Of a DNA stretch of 64,000 nucleotides, positions 9,112 through 18,143 are shown in pieces. The position numbers and the translations under genes were made by a program. Source of the stretch: Pseudomonas sp. (GTDB taxonomy: Bacteria > Pseudomonadota > Gammaproteobacteria > Pseudomonadales > Pseudomonadaceae); contig NZ_PEKX01000003.1 of NCBI RefSeq assembly GCF_002796985.1, positions 78,584 to 142,583 on the forward strand, written 5' to 3'. Below the pieces are notes generated by a model. That model was not told the origin of the DNA. It saw nothing but the letters and a program-made list of their open reading frames with translations, and searched no databases. The first letter of the stretch is position 1. Each line of letters begins with the position of its first letter.

Positions 9112-9130
9112 TAAAATGATAGTCATTCTC
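9112..9130 (+). promoter_or_regulatory. Fur box upstream of ECF sigma factor
   Basis: TAAAATGATAGTCATTCTC matches 15 of 19 positions of the Fur consensus GATAATGATAATCATTATC and lies 25 bp before the sigma-factor start. It indicates iron repression of the sigma/FecR pair. Confidence 0.85.
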
Positions 9131-9154
9131 AAATGAAAATCTGACGCACGCACT

Positions 9155-9658
9155 GTGGCCCTCGTCGAAACCCCGCCCCCGCAGCATCTGCACACTCTCT
9201 ACCACGAGCACCACGGCTGGCTGCAGCACTGGCTGCGCGGCAAGCTGGGCAACGCCTGGGATGCCGCCGACCTGGCCCATGACACCTTCCTGCGTCTGCT
9301 GCGAAGGCCACTGGAAGACCTCGGCGAACGCCCGCGCGCCCTCCTCACCCACATCGCCAAGGGCCTGCTGGTGGACCGCTGGCGGCGCCAGGAAATCGAA
9401 CGTGCCTACCTGGAAAGCGTCGCCGCGCTGCCCGAAGAACTGGCGCCCGGCCCGGAAACCCGCGAGCTGATCCTCGAAGCGCTGGAGCGCATCGACGCCG
9501 CGCTGAGCGACCTGCCGGCGCTGACCCGCGAGGCCTTCCTGCTGTCGCAACTGGACGGCCTGACCTACCCGGTGATCGCCGAACGCCTGGGCATTTCCCT
9601 GGCCAGCGTGAAGCGCTACCTGCGCGCCGGTTTCGTCGCCTGCCTGAGCGTCGCCTGA
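9155..9658 (+). CDS. FecI-type ECF sigma factor
   Basis: 167-residue extracytoplasmic-function sigma factor. Region 2 (LYHEHHGWLQHWLRGKLGN, DAADLAHDTFLRLL) and region 4 (LPALTREAFLLSQLDGLTYPVIAERLGISLASVKRYL) are both present. The start is GTG. It would direct RNA polymerase to the downstream TonB-receptor promoter once released by its FecR partner. A Fur box lies upstream and the stop overlaps the FecR start (TGATG), so the two are co-expressed under iron limitation. Confidence 0.92.
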   Translation: MALVETPPPQHLHTLYHEHHGWLQHWLRGKLGNAWDAADLAHDTFLRLLRRPLEDLGERPRALLTHIAKGLLVDRWRRQEIERAYLESVAALPEELAPGPETRELILEALERIDAALSDLPALTREAFLLSQLDGLTYPVIAERLGISLASVKRYLRAGFVACLSVA

Positions 9659-10596
9659 TGAGCGAGCAAGCGCTGGACCCCGGCATCCTCGGCGAAGCCG
9701 CCGACTGGCTGGTACGCCTCAACGAACACCCCGCCAGCAGCGCCGACCTGCAGGCCATCGAACAATGGCGCGCGCGCAGCGCCCAGCACGCCGAAGCCTG
9801 GCGCCGCGCCGAAGCGCTGTTCGGTGGCTTGCGCCAGCTGCCTGCGGGCGTCGGCCGGCAGAGTCTGCAACGCAGCGGCCTGAGCCGCCGGCAGATGCTC
9901 AACCGCCTGGGCGTGCTGATGGCCGTGGCCCCGGCTGCCTGGCTGGCAGCGCGGCAGCTGCCCTGGGCGGAATGGAACGCCGACCTGCGCACCGCCGTGG
10001 GCGAGCGCAAGCACCTGCGCTTGCCGGACGGCAGCCAGATCACCCTGAACACCGACAGCGCAGTGAACGTGGCCTTCAACGCCCGCGAGCGGCGGCTGAG
10101 CCTGCTCGAAGGCGAAATCCTCGTCGACGCCCTGCCCGACCCGCGCCCCTTCCTCGTCGACAGTCGCCACGGCCGGCTGCGCACCCCGGCCGCACGCTTC
10201 AGCCTGCGCGACCTGGGCGATGCCTGCCGAGTTGCGGTGCTCGACAGGGAGGTTAGCGTCGAACTGCCGGGTTATGCGAGCCAGATGGTCGGCGCCGGCC
10301 AGCAACTGCTGTTCGGCGCGCAGGGCTTCCAGTCGCTGCAGACGGCGGACGCCAACGCCAGCGCCTGGGAGAACGGCATGCTGCTGGCCCAGGGCATGCG
10401 CCTGGATGACCTGCTGGGCGAGCTGAGCCGCTACCGCAGCGGCTTCCTGCGCTGCGATCCGCGCCTGGCCAACCTGCGCGTGACCGGCGCGATCCCGCTG
10501 GGCGACAGCGACGCCGGCCTCGCGCTGCTGGTCGACATGCTGCCGGTGAAGCTGCGGCGGATGACGCGGTATTGGGTCACGGTGGAGCCGGCGTGA
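9658..10596 (+). CDS. FecR-type anti-sigma regulator
   Basis: 312-residue inner-membrane signal transducer. The N-terminal cytoplasmic sigma-binding segment (DUF4880-like, EQWRARSAQHAEAWRRAEALF) is followed by one membrane segment near residues 80-103 (RLGVLMAVAPAAWLAA), a periplasmic FecR domain (VGERKHLRLPDGSQITLNTD) and a C-terminal receptor-contact region (DDLLGELSRYRSGFLRCD). It couples siderophore binding by the outer-membrane receptor to sigma release. Overlaps the sigma gene by one base; the receptor at 10940 has the matching STN domain. Confidence 0.92.
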   Translation: MSEQALDPGILGEAADWLVRLNEHPASSADLQAIEQWRARSAQHAEAWRRAEALFGGLRQLPAGVGRQSLQRSGLSRRQMLNRLGVLMAVAPAAWLAARQLPWAEWNADLRTAVGERKHLRLPDGSQITLNTDSAVNVAFNARERRLSLLEGEILVDALPDPRPFLVDSRHGRLRTPAARFSLRDLGDACRVAVLDREVSVELPGYASQMVGAGQQLLFGAQGFQSLQTADANASAWENGMLLAQGMRLDDLLGELSRYRSGFLRCDPRLANLRVTGAIPLGDSDAGLALLVDMLPVKLRRMTRYWVTVEPA

Positions 10597-10605
10597 ACGA
10601 CCGGT

Positions 10606-10683
10606 GTAGGGCGCATAACCTGGAACAGGTTATCCGCCGGCCCGCTCGTGGCGGATAACGCTGGCGCGTTATGCGCCCTGCGA
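10606..10683. repeat. GTAGGGCGCATAACC palindromic repeat, copy 2
   Basis: Second copy of the unit seen at 6643. The first 33 bases are identical and the right arm (GGCGGATAACGCTGGCGCG) is conserved; only the loop differs. It lies between fecR and the TonB receptor and would form a long hairpin in a read-through transcript. Confidence 0.85.
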
Positions 10684-10714
10684 ACTGCCGACCGTCCTTG
10701 CCATGAGTACCTTC

Positions 10715-10795
10715 GTAGGATGGGTGGAGCCTAAGCGATACCCCTGCTGTCTTTGCACGGATCGATGGGTATCGCTGCGCTCCACGCCATCCTAC
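10715..10795. repeat. GTAGGATGG-type palindromic repeat
   Basis: A third palindrome family: GTAGGATGGGTGGAG...AGCGATACC on the left is mirrored by GGGTATCGCTGCGCTCCAC...CCATCCTAC on the right. It sits 32 bp after the second GTAGGGCG element, so the 343-bp fecR-receptor gap holds two unrelated palindromes in tandem. Confidence 0.8.
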
Positions 10796-10939
10796 AAAGG
10801 CAGCGATGCCCGCGATCGCACCCATGGGGCGCTCCTGGAAGATTCACCGCCTGAATAATTTTTCGCCCATCCCTGACACCTTTTTCGACTTCGCCCGGTG
10901 AAGAGGAAGACACCCTCTATTTGCCGACAGGAACACTCC

Positions 10940-13351
10940 ATGCTCCTCCGCTCCCGCCTTCGCCCGCACTCCCTTGCCCTGGCCGTCGGCCTGGCCCTGA
11001 CCGGCGGCGTCGTGCTGCCCGGCCTGGCTACCGAAGCCGCCAGCCAGCAGCGCCAGTACGACATCGCTCCCGGTCCGCTGGGCGAGGTGCTGGCGCGCTT
11101 CGCCGCCCAGGCTGGCGTGCCGCTGGCGTTCGAGGCGCAGGCGCTGAACCGTCAGCAGAGCGCGGGCCTCAAAGGCAGCTTCGCGCCCGAGCAGGGCCTG
11201 GAGCAGTTGCTCGACGGCAGCGGCTACCGGCTGGTGCGCAAGAGCAGCGGCTACGGTGTGGAAGCCGCGCCGGACGACAACGGTGCGCTGGAGATGGACG
11301 CCACCACCGTCAGCGGCACCGTGCAGCAGCCCGGTGAACTGCCGCCCGCCTACGCCGGCGGCCAGGTCGCCCGTGGCGCGCAGTTAGGCATGCTGGGCAA
11401 CCAGGACATCCAGGACGTGCCCTTCAGCTTCGCCAGCTACACCGCCAAGACCATTCAGGACCAGCAGGCGCAGACCGTCGGCGACGTGCTGCTCAACGAC
11501 GCCTCGGTGCGCCAGGGCAACGGCTACGGCAACTTCTCGCAGATCTTCGTCATCCGCGGTCTGCCGCTGAGCACTGACGACGTTTCGCTCAACGGCCTGT
11601 ACGGCGTCACCCCGCGGCAGATCATCGGCACCGAGTCGCTGGAGCGCGTCGAGTTGTTCAAGGGCCCCAACGCCTTCATCAACGGCGTCACGCCCAGCGG
11701 CAGCGGCATCGGCGGCGCGGTCAACCTGCAGACCAAGCGCGCCGAGGACACGCCCACCCGCAGCGTGACCCTGGGTTATGGCAGCGACAACCAGATCGGC
11801 GAACACCTCGACCTCGGCCAGCGCTTCGGCGAGGACAACCGCTTCGGCGCGCGGGTCAACCTGGCCCAGCGCGAGGGCGAGACCGGTGTCGACGACGAGA
11901 ACCAGCGTTACAAGCTGGCCACCATCCACCTCGACTACCGTGGCGAGCGCCTGCGCCTGAACACCGACTTCGGCTACCAGAAGCAGCGCATCAACCAGGG
12001 CCGCCCGGTGGTCTACGTCGGCAGCGGCGTCACCAGCGTCCCCCACGCCCCGGACGCCGAGCACAACTACGGCCAGTCCTGGAGCTACTCGCAGCTCGAA
12101 GACACGTTCGGCATGTTCCGCGCCGAGTACGACCTGAACGACAACTGGACGGCCTACCTCTCCGGTGGCGCCAAGCACACCCGCGAGAACGGCGCCTACT
12201 CGGCCCTGACCCTCAACGACAACAGCGGCAACGCGGGCGGCGGCATGATGGACGCCACCCACGACGAGGACAACAAGAGCGCCATGGCCGGCCTCAACGG
12301 CCACTTCGCCACCGGCCCCGTCAGCCACCAGATGAACCTCAGCGTCGCCGGCATCTGGGCCGAGCAGCGCAGCGCCTACACCATGACCACCAAGCGCTAC
12401 CCGACTGACCTCTACCACCCGGCGCAGACGCCCAAACCCGCGCCGACCCTGGCCGGAGGCGACTACAGCGACCCCGGTATCGTCGGCAAGACGCTGAACA
12501 AGAGCGTGGCCGCCGCCGATACCCTCGGCTTCCTCGATGACCGCGTGCTGCTGACCGTTGGCGTGCGCCGCCAGAGCATCGGCACCGACGGCTGGAACTA
12601 CGTCGGCAAGCGCACCGCCAGTTACGACGAATCCATCACCACGCCGGTCTACGGCCTGGTGGTGAAGCCCACCGAGTACCTGTCGCTCTATGCCAACCGC
12701 ATCGAAGGCCTGGCCGCCGGCCCGACCGCGCCCAGCAGCGCTTCGAACTTCGGCGAAGTCTTCGCGCCGAACCGCTCCAAGCAGGTGGAAGTGGGCGCCA
12801 AGCTGGACTTCGGCAGCTACGGCGGCAACCTGGCCTTCTACCGCATCGAACAGCCGTTCAGCACCACCGACCCGGACTCGAAGCTCTTCAGCGTCGATGG
12901 CGAGCAGGAGAACCGTGGCATCGAGCTGAACCTCTTCGGCGAGCCGGTCGACGGCCTGCGCCTGCTGGCCGGCGGCACCTGGATCGACACCGAGCTGAAG
13001 AACACCGCCGGCGGCAAGACCGACGGCAACCGCGCCGTGGGCGTGCCGACCTTCCAGTACAACCTGGGCGCCGACTGGGACGTCCCCGGCCTCCAGGGCG
13101 CTGCCATCAACGGCCGCGTGCTGCGCACCGGCGGCCAGTACCTGGATGCGGCCAACGACCTGAGCATCCCCGCCTGGACCCGCTTCGACCTCGGCGCCCG
13201 CTACGCCTTCAAGGTGGACGAGCGCGACGTGACGCTGCGCGCCAACCTGGAGAACGTCGCCAACACGTCCTACTGGGCCTCCACCGTCGGCGGCTACCTG
13301 ACCCAGGGCGACCCGCGCACCCTGAAGCTGTCGATGACCGTCGATTTCTGA
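10940..13351 (+). CDS. TonB-dependent siderophore receptor with STN signalling domain
   Basis: 803-residue outer-membrane receptor. A signal peptide (LRPHSLALAVGLALTGGVVL) is followed by an STN domain (QYDIAPGPLGEVLARFAAQA, about 40-115), a TonB-box region, a plug (about 150-270, IFVIRGLPL, VELFKGPNAFI, GSGIGGAVNL) and a beta-barrel ending in the terminal Phe of outer-membrane proteins (LKLSMTVDF). The STN domain contacts FecR, matching the sigma/FecR genes just upstream. The ligand cannot be named; the barrel is of the ferric-siderophore class. ATG 10940 is preferred over an in-frame start 42 bp earlier because AGGA precedes it and the signal peptide then starts properly. Confidence 0.92.
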   Translation: MLLRSRLRPHSLALAVGLALTGGVVLPGLATEAASQQRQYDIAPGPLGEVLARFAAQAGVPLAFEAQALNRQQSAGLKGSFAPEQGLEQLLDGSGYRLVRKSSGYGVEAAPDDNGALEMDATTVSGTVQQPGELPPAYAGGQVARGAQLGMLGNQDIQDVPFSFASYTAKTIQDQQAQTVGDVLLNDASVRQGNGYGNFSQIFVIRGLPLSTDDVSLNGLYGVTPRQIIGTESLERVELFKGPNAFINGVTPSGSGIGGAVNLQTKRAEDTPTRSVTLGYGSDNQIGEHLDLGQRFGEDNRFGARVNLAQREGETGVDDENQRYKLATIHLDYRGERLRLNTDFGYQKQRINQGRPVVYVGSGVTSVPHAPDAEHNYGQSWSYSQLEDTFGMFRAEYDLNDNWTAYLSGGAKHTRENGAYSALTLNDNSGNAGGGMMDATHDEDNKSAMAGLNGHFATGPVSHQMNLSVAGIWAEQRSAYTMTTKRYPTDLYHPAQTPKPAPTLAGGDYSDPGIVGKTLNKSVAAADTLGFLDDRVLLTVGVRRQSIGTDGWNYVGKRTASYDESITTPVYGLVVKPTEYLSLYANRIEGLAAGPTAPSSASNFGEVFAPNRSKQVEVGAKLDFGSYGGNLAFYRIEQPFSTTDPDSKLFSVDGEQENRGIELNLFGEPVDGLRLLAGGTWIDTELKNTAGGKTDGNRAVGVPTFQYNLGADWDVPGLQGAAINGRVLRTGGQYLDAANDLSIPAWTRFDLGARYAFKVDERDVTLRANLENVANTSYWASTVGGYLTQGDPRTLKLSMTVDF

Positions 13352-13493
13352 TTTCCCCATCGCGACAGGGACGTCGCCCCCCCTATCGAAGGCCGGCCCG
13401 CATGGCGAAATCCGGCCCGGCCGTCTCGCCACTGGATTGCAACGGCCATCCGGGTCCATGCTGGAGGCTCGCCCATTTGCCGGAGTTCGCCCC

Positions 13494-14153
13494 ATGAGCG
13501 ACGCCATCACCCTCGATTTCGTCTCCGACGTGGTCTGCCCCTGGTGCGCCATCGGCCTCAACGGCCTGCTGGCAGCCATCCGCCGGGTGGACGGCGAACT
13601 GACCGTGGAACTGCGCATCAAGCCCTTCGAGCTGAATGCCGACATGCCCGCCGAAGGGGAAGACCTGGTGGAGCACCTGCAGCGCAAGTATGGCAGTAGC
13701 GCCGAGGACATCGCCCGCAACCAGGAGAACCTGCGCGCCAGAGGCGAGGAAGTCGGCGTACATTTCGACCTGAAGAAGCGCAGCCGCATCTACAACACCT
13801 TCGATGCCCACCGCCTGCTGCACTGGGCGGGGGAATCGCACCGCGACATCGCCCTGAAGCAGGCACTGCTGCACGCCTACTTCGGCGAGGGGCGCGACCC
13901 GAGCGACCCGGAAGTGCTGCTGGACGTGGCCGTCAGCGTCGGCCTGGACGCCGTGCGGGCGCGGGAGATCCTCGACAGCGACGCCTACGCCGACGAGGTG
14001 GTGGCCGAGGAGGACTTCTACACCAGCCATGGCATCCGCGCGGTGCCGGCGGTGATCCTCAACGGCCGCCAGCTGATCTCCGGGGCACAGAGCACCGACT
14101 ACTACGAGCAGGCGCTGCGCCAGGTGGCGCGCAAGGCGCCGTTGCCGGAGTGA
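13494..14153 (+). CDS. DsbA-family (FrnE-like) oxidoreductase
   Basis: 219-residue cytoplasmic thioredoxin-fold protein with a DsbA-type helical insertion. The active site CPWC occurs at about residues 17-20 (FVSDVVCPWCAIGLNG), and the cis-Pro loop is seen in HGIRAVPAVILNGR. There is no signal peptide, as in FrnE and 2-hydroxychromene isomerase relatives. GGAG precedes ATG 13494. FrnE proteins are disulfide or chaperone-like oxidoreductases linked to stress tolerance; the substrate here is unknown. It converges with the LysR gene downstream. Confidence 0.85.
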   Translation: MSDAITLDFVSDVVCPWCAIGLNGLLAAIRRVDGELTVELRIKPFELNADMPAEGEDLVEHLQRKYGSSAEDIARNQENLRARGEEVGVHFDLKKRSRIYNTFDAHRLLHWAGESHRDIALKQALLHAYFGEGRDPSDPEVLLDVAVSVGLDAVRAREILDSDAYADEVVAEEDFYTSHGIRAVPAVILNGRQLISGAQSTDYYEQALRQVARKAPLPE

Positions 14154-14178
14154 TGGCCGCTCCTACGAAGCGCCGGTA

Positions 14179-15066
14179 TCACATGTCATTGAGCTGATCG
14201 GTCATCCACGCGATGAAGTGCGCCACCGCCGGCTTCTCCAGCCGCAGGCGCTCGCAGACCAGCGCGTACTGCCCCAGCGAGGTGATCTGCGCGGCGAAGG
14301 GGCGCACCAGCCGGCCACTGGCCAGGTCCTCGGCGCTGGTGAGGTTGTCGCCGATGGCCACGCCCTGCCCGCGCACCGCCGCCTCCATGGTCAACCCGGC
14401 GTGGCCGAGGTAGACGTGGCGGCCGGGGCGGATATCGCTGGCGTGGGTGGTCAGCCAGGCGGTCCAGGACTTGCCATCCTGGTCGTCGTGCAGCAGGCAG
14501 TGGCGCGCCAGGTCGCGCGGGTGCTTGAGCGGTGACTGGTTGAACAGGCCGGGGCTGCATACCGGGAAGAACTGCAGGGTCGGCAGCGGCCGCACGAAGT
14601 AGCTGCTGGCGTCCACCGGGCCGGTGCCGTAGGTGATCGCCAGGTCCATCTCGGCGGCGGGCCCCGGTGCCTCCAGCGGCTGTTCGTGCAAATGCAGGAC
14701 GATCTCCGGGTAACGCTCGGCGAAGTCCGCCAGCCGCCCGACCAGCCACTTCTGTGCCAGCTCGACCGTCACCGCGATATGCAGCTGCGCCTGGGAGCCG
14801 GGGTCGCGCAGTTCATCGCACGCCGTGCCAATCAACTCGAAGGCCTGCTGCAGGCTGCGCAGCAACCTGCGCGCCTGGGCCGTGGGCTGCACCTGACGGC
14901 CCTGGCGCTCGAACAGTGCGACTCCCAGCTGTTCTTCCAACTGGCGAATCTGGTGGCTGACCGCGCTGTCGGTGACGCACAGCTCAGCGGCAGCGCGGCC
15001 GAAATGCGCGTGACGGGCAGCGGACTCAAAAGTGCGCAGGGCGGTGAGCGATGGCAGGCGGCGCAT
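14179..15066 (-). CDS. LysR-family regulator (GcvA-like)
   Basis: 295-residue LysR regulator. The N-terminal winged helix (LTALRTFESAARHAHFGRAA, VSHQIRQLEEQLGVALFERQ) and the periplasmic-binding-like effector domain are complete. The PSLTALRTFESAARH opening is typical of the GcvA/AmpR/DsdC-like branch. The start at 15066 gives a normal length; earlier in-frame ATGs at 15102 and 15174 lack ribosome sites. No obvious target is adjacent: FrnE is convergent and the upstream side holds no divergent gene nearby. Confidence 0.85.
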   Translation of the reverse strand: MRRLPSLTALRTFESAARHAHFGRAAAELCVTDSAVSHQIRQLEEQLGVALFERQGRQVQPTAQARRLLRSLQQAFELIGTACDELRDPGSQAQLHIAVTVELAQKWLVGRLADFAERYPEIVLHLHEQPLEAPGPAAEMDLAITYGTGPVDASSYFVRPLPTLQFFPVCSPGLFNQSPLKHPRDLARHCLLHDDQDGKSWTAWLTTHASDIRPGRHVYLGHAGLTMEAAVRGQGVAIGDNLTSAEDLASGRLVRPFAAQITSLGQYALVCERLRLEKPAVAHFIAWMTDQLNDM

Positions 15067-15380
15067 GGGCGGTGTGTCTTTTGGCGAATAGGCGGCCGGC
15101 ATGCTGAACGAGGCATCGCGCCCAGCGCAAGGTGCACGCCAACCGCGAGTCGAAAACCACCCTGCTCCGGGCAAGGCTCATCTCGCGGGAGCCACGATTC
15201 GGCCAGGGTAGCCCCATCGCCACGAGCCCGCTAAGCCACCCGCAGCCGCAGACGGAGCGGCTGCGGCCCACGCTGCTTCATGCTGACTGCGCTCGCTACC
15301 TATCGAGGAGCGCACGTTCACCAAACCTTAATATCGCGCCGCTAGGCTGAACTCAGTCACCAAAGGTGCGTGACCCATGA
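15067..15380. other. Non-coding stretch upstream of a strong terminator
   Basis: No convincing gene on either strand. It contains the leader of the LysR gene and, at 15356-15374, a short dyad (GTCACCAAAGGTGCGTGAC) directly before the terminator at 15381-15410. A short transcript could end there. Confidence 0.4.
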
Positions 15381-15410
15381 ATGCTGCCTGTTTCAGGCAG
15401 CATTTTTTTT
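15381..15410 (+). terminator. Strong intrinsic terminator with no obvious upstream gene
   Basis: ATGCTGCCTG TTT CAGGCAGCAT is followed by T8, a textbook plus-strand rho-independent terminator. The nearest plus-strand gene upstream is FrnE (ends 14153), separated by a complete minus-strand LysR gene. This suggests a small untranslated RNA ends here. Confidence 0.85.
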
Positions 15411-15683
15411 GCCCTGCCGCAGCGTGGGACTGTTCAAGGGCCGACCCGCCATTTCCTTCTTTGCAGGGCCTGCACACGAATCGCGGACACATCGGCCAGG
15501 CGCCCCGGCCCGTTCCGGGGTTTCTGAGCGGCCCCCAACCCTCTCTCCCATCGGGGTGAGGGCAGTGTCCCCCGGCACAAACCTTCCATTTCACGCCGGA
15601 CAACCCAGCGGATTGCTGCTATATGCCTTGAGGCACGCGCACCTGCGCGACCGCCTCAACTTGCGCCTTCGTCTGGATACCGC

Positions 15684-17153
15684 ATGCCGATCCGCCGTTC
15701 GACTACCGTCCTCCTCGCCAGCCTGGGCCTGACCAGCGCCATCAGCGCCCTGTCGCTGTGGGCCATCCTGGAAATGCGCCACGATGCCCTCGAGGTCGCC
15801 AGCACCAACGGCCATAACATCGCCCTGCTGGTGCAGCGCGATATCCAGCGCAACCTCGACCTCTACGCCATGACCCTGGAAGCGGTGGTCCACGCCCACG
15901 CGCAGCCCGAGGTGCGCGCGCTGTCCGCCGATGTGCGCGACTCGCTGCTCAAGGATTACACCGCGCCAACGCGCGGCATGGGCTCGGTCTTCATCGCCAA
16001 CGCCGAGGGCGTGGCGACCTTCAGTTACGGCAAGGAAGTGCCCGCGCGCATCGACCTCTCCGGCCGTGAATATTTCCAGGCGCAGCGCGAGGCCGGTGGC
16101 CAGTCGATTTTCCTCAGCCATCCCTACCTGCCCTCCTCCAGCCACGCCGAGAGCAGCATCGCCCTGAGCCGACGCCTGGAACGCGCCGACGGCAGCTTCG
16201 CCGGCGTGGTGGCCGCCAACCTGGAACTGAGCTACTTCCGCCAGCTGTTCAGCGGGCTCGATCTCGGTGAAGGCGGCACGGTGAGCCTGCACATGCGCGA
16301 CGGCACCCTGCTGGCGCATTGGCCGGAAACAGAGCCCGCCGCGCCCCTGAGCGGATCCTTCGAGCGCTACCGCAGCAGCGGCGCGGAGACCTTCTTCGAC
16401 ACCGGCAGCGATGGCGAACAGCGCTGGCACGACTTCCGCCCGGTGGTGGGCTATCCGCTGGTGTTCGGCGTCGCCCTGCCGTCCCGTGAGATCTATCAGG
16501 ACTGGTACTGGCGCGCAGGGCTGATCGGCCTGCTGGGCATCTCCCTGATCGGCGCGGTCATCGGCCTCGCGCTGCTCGCCCTGCGCCAGATGCGCGAGCG
16601 CGACCGCCAGGAAGCCGAGCTGCGGCTGGCCGCCAGCACCGACCCGCTGACCGGCCTGAACAACCGCCGCGCCTTCGACCTGCGCGCCAGCCACGAGTGG
16701 TCGCGCTACCAGCGCAGCGGCGCGGCGCTGGCGGTAATGCTGATGGATATCGACAAGTTCAAGGCCTACAACGACCACTACGGCCACCCCGCCGGCGACG
16801 CCGCCCTGAAGACCGTGGCGCAAGTGATAGCCGAATGGACGCGGCGTCCGGCCGATTGCGCGGCGCGTTTCGGTGGCGAGGAATTCGTCGTGCTGCTGGG
16901 CGACAGCGGGGAAGCCGAGGCCCTGACGCTGGCCGAACACATCCGCGCCAGCCTGCAGGCCCTCGCCGTACCGCATGAGTACGGCCCGCTGGGTGTGCTC
17001 ACCTTGAGCATCGGCGTCGCCAGTACTTCCCAGTTCAGCCCTGCCGACTGGGCGGAGTTGCTGCAGTCCGCCGACAGCGCGCTGTACCAGGCGAAGAACG
17101 GCGGGCGCAACCGCGTGGTGAGTTTTCGCCCCGAGGCAGTCGAAGCGCCCTAG
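15684..17153 (+). CDS. Membrane diguanylate cyclase with periplasmic Cache-like sensor
   Basis: 489-residue inner-membrane enzyme. TM1 (about 8-28), a periplasmic double-Cache-like sensor (about 40-275), TM2 (about 283-307, LIGLLGISLIGAVIGLALLAL), then a GGDEF domain (about 325-485). The active motif is GGEEF (397-401) and the inhibitory I-site RPAD (388-391) is intact five residues upstream, so product inhibition by c-di-GMP is expected. It should make c-di-GMP from GTP in response to an extracellular ligand; there is no EAL domain. Monocistronic. Confidence 0.9.
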   Translation: MPIRRSTTVLLASLGLTSAISALSLWAILEMRHDALEVASTNGHNIALLVQRDIQRNLDLYAMTLEAVVHAHAQPEVRALSADVRDSLLKDYTAPTRGMGSVFIANAEGVATFSYGKEVPARIDLSGREYFQAQREAGGQSIFLSHPYLPSSSHAESSIALSRRLERADGSFAGVVAANLELSYFRQLFSGLDLGEGGTVSLHMRDGTLLAHWPETEPAAPLSGSFERYRSSGAETFFDTGSDGEQRWHDFRPVVGYPLVFGVALPSREIYQDWYWRAGLIGLLGISLIGAVIGLALLALRQMRERDRQEAELRLAASTDPLTGLNNRRAFDLRASHEWSRYQRSGAALAVMLMDIDKFKAYNDHYGHPAGDAALKTVAQVIAEWTRRPADCAARFGGEEFVVLLGDSGEAEALTLAEHIRASLQALAVPHEYGPLGVLTLSIGVASTSQFSPADWAELLQSADSALYQAKNGGRNRVVSFRPEAVEAP

Positions 17154-17248
17154 GCCGGTTCAGCGCGGGCTCAGCACCTTCAGCTCGCACTCTCGGCAAC
17201 CGTGCGGTTAGCATCCCTTGCATTCAACCCACAAGGTGAGAACACAAA

Positions 17249-18085
17249 ATGGCGAACGAACCCTACACTCCCCCCCGCGTCTGGACCTGGGACAAGAGCA
17301 ACGGCGGCGCCTTCGCCAGCATCAACCGCCCCATCGCCGGCCCGACCCACGACAAGCAGTTGCCACGCGGCAAGCACCCGCTGCAGCTGTATTCGCTGGC
17401 CACACCCAATGGCGTGAAGGTCACCATCCTGCTCGAGGAACTGCTGGAGCTGGGTGTAACCGAAGCCGAGTACGACGCCTGGCCGATCAGGATCAGCGAC
17501 GGCGACCAGTTCGGCAGCGGCTTCGTCGAGATCAATCCGAATTCGAAGATTCCGGCCCTGCTGGACACCAGCGTCAAGCCCGAGCTGCGCATCTTCGAGT
17601 CCGGATCGATCCTGCTGCACCTGGCGGAAAAATTCGGTCACTTCCTGCCCAGGGGCCTGGCCAAGCGCACCGAGACCTTGAACTGGCTGTTCTGGCAGAT
17701 GGGCAGCGCGCCCTTCCTCGGCGGCGGCTTCGGCCACTTCTACGCCTACGCGCCGGAGAAGTACGAGTACCCGATCAACCGCTACGCCATGGAGGTCAAG
17801 CGCCAACTCGACGTGCTCGACCGCCAGTTGGCCGAAAACCGTTACATCGCGGGCGACGAGTACAGCATCGCCGACATGGCGATCTGGCCCTGGTACGGCG
17901 CGCTGCTGAACAACCAGGTGTATGAGGCGGCCGAGTTCCTCGACGTCGAAAACTACACCCATGTGCGCCGCTGGACCGACGAAATCGCCGCGCGCCCGGC
18001 AGTTCAGCGTGGCCGGCGGGTCAACCGCACCTGGGGCGATGATGCATTGCCGGAGCGGCACAGCGCGGAGGATTTCAAGCGCTGA
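17249..18085 (+). CDS. yghU: YghU-type glutathione S-transferase / disulfide-bond oxidoreductase
   Basis: 278-residue two-domain GST. The long N-terminal extension (YTPPRVWTWDKSNGGAFASI) and LYSLATPNGVKVTILLEELLELG, then NPNSKIPALLD and FESGSILLHLAEKFG (glutathione-binding cis-Pro and ES motifs), are characteristic of the YghU/YfcG (Nu-class) subgroup. These enzymes bind two GSH molecules and reduce disulfides. AAGGTGAG precedes the ATG. Stands alone. Confidence 0.88.
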   Translation: MANEPYTPPRVWTWDKSNGGAFASINRPIAGPTHDKQLPRGKHPLQLYSLATPNGVKVTILLEELLELGVTEAEYDAWPIRISDGDQFGSGFVEINPNSKIPALLDTSVKPELRIFESGSILLHLAEKFGHFLPRGLAKRTETLNWLFWQMGSAPFLGGGFGHFYAYAPEKYEYPINRYAMEVKRQLDVLDRQLAENRYIAGDEYSIADMAIWPWYGALLNNQVYEAAEFLDVENYTHVRRWTDEIAARPAVQRGRRVNRTWGDDALPERHSAEDFKR

Positions 18086-18143
18086 CGCGCTGCCCCTGTA
18101 GAAGCTCGCTCGCGACCCCGCCCTGCGCCTGCGCCGGTTATCT

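Noticed and set aside
11384..13789. An 801-codon minus-strand frame opposite the TonB receptor
   Set aside because: Antisense shadow of the receptor, no recognisable domain and no ribosome site.
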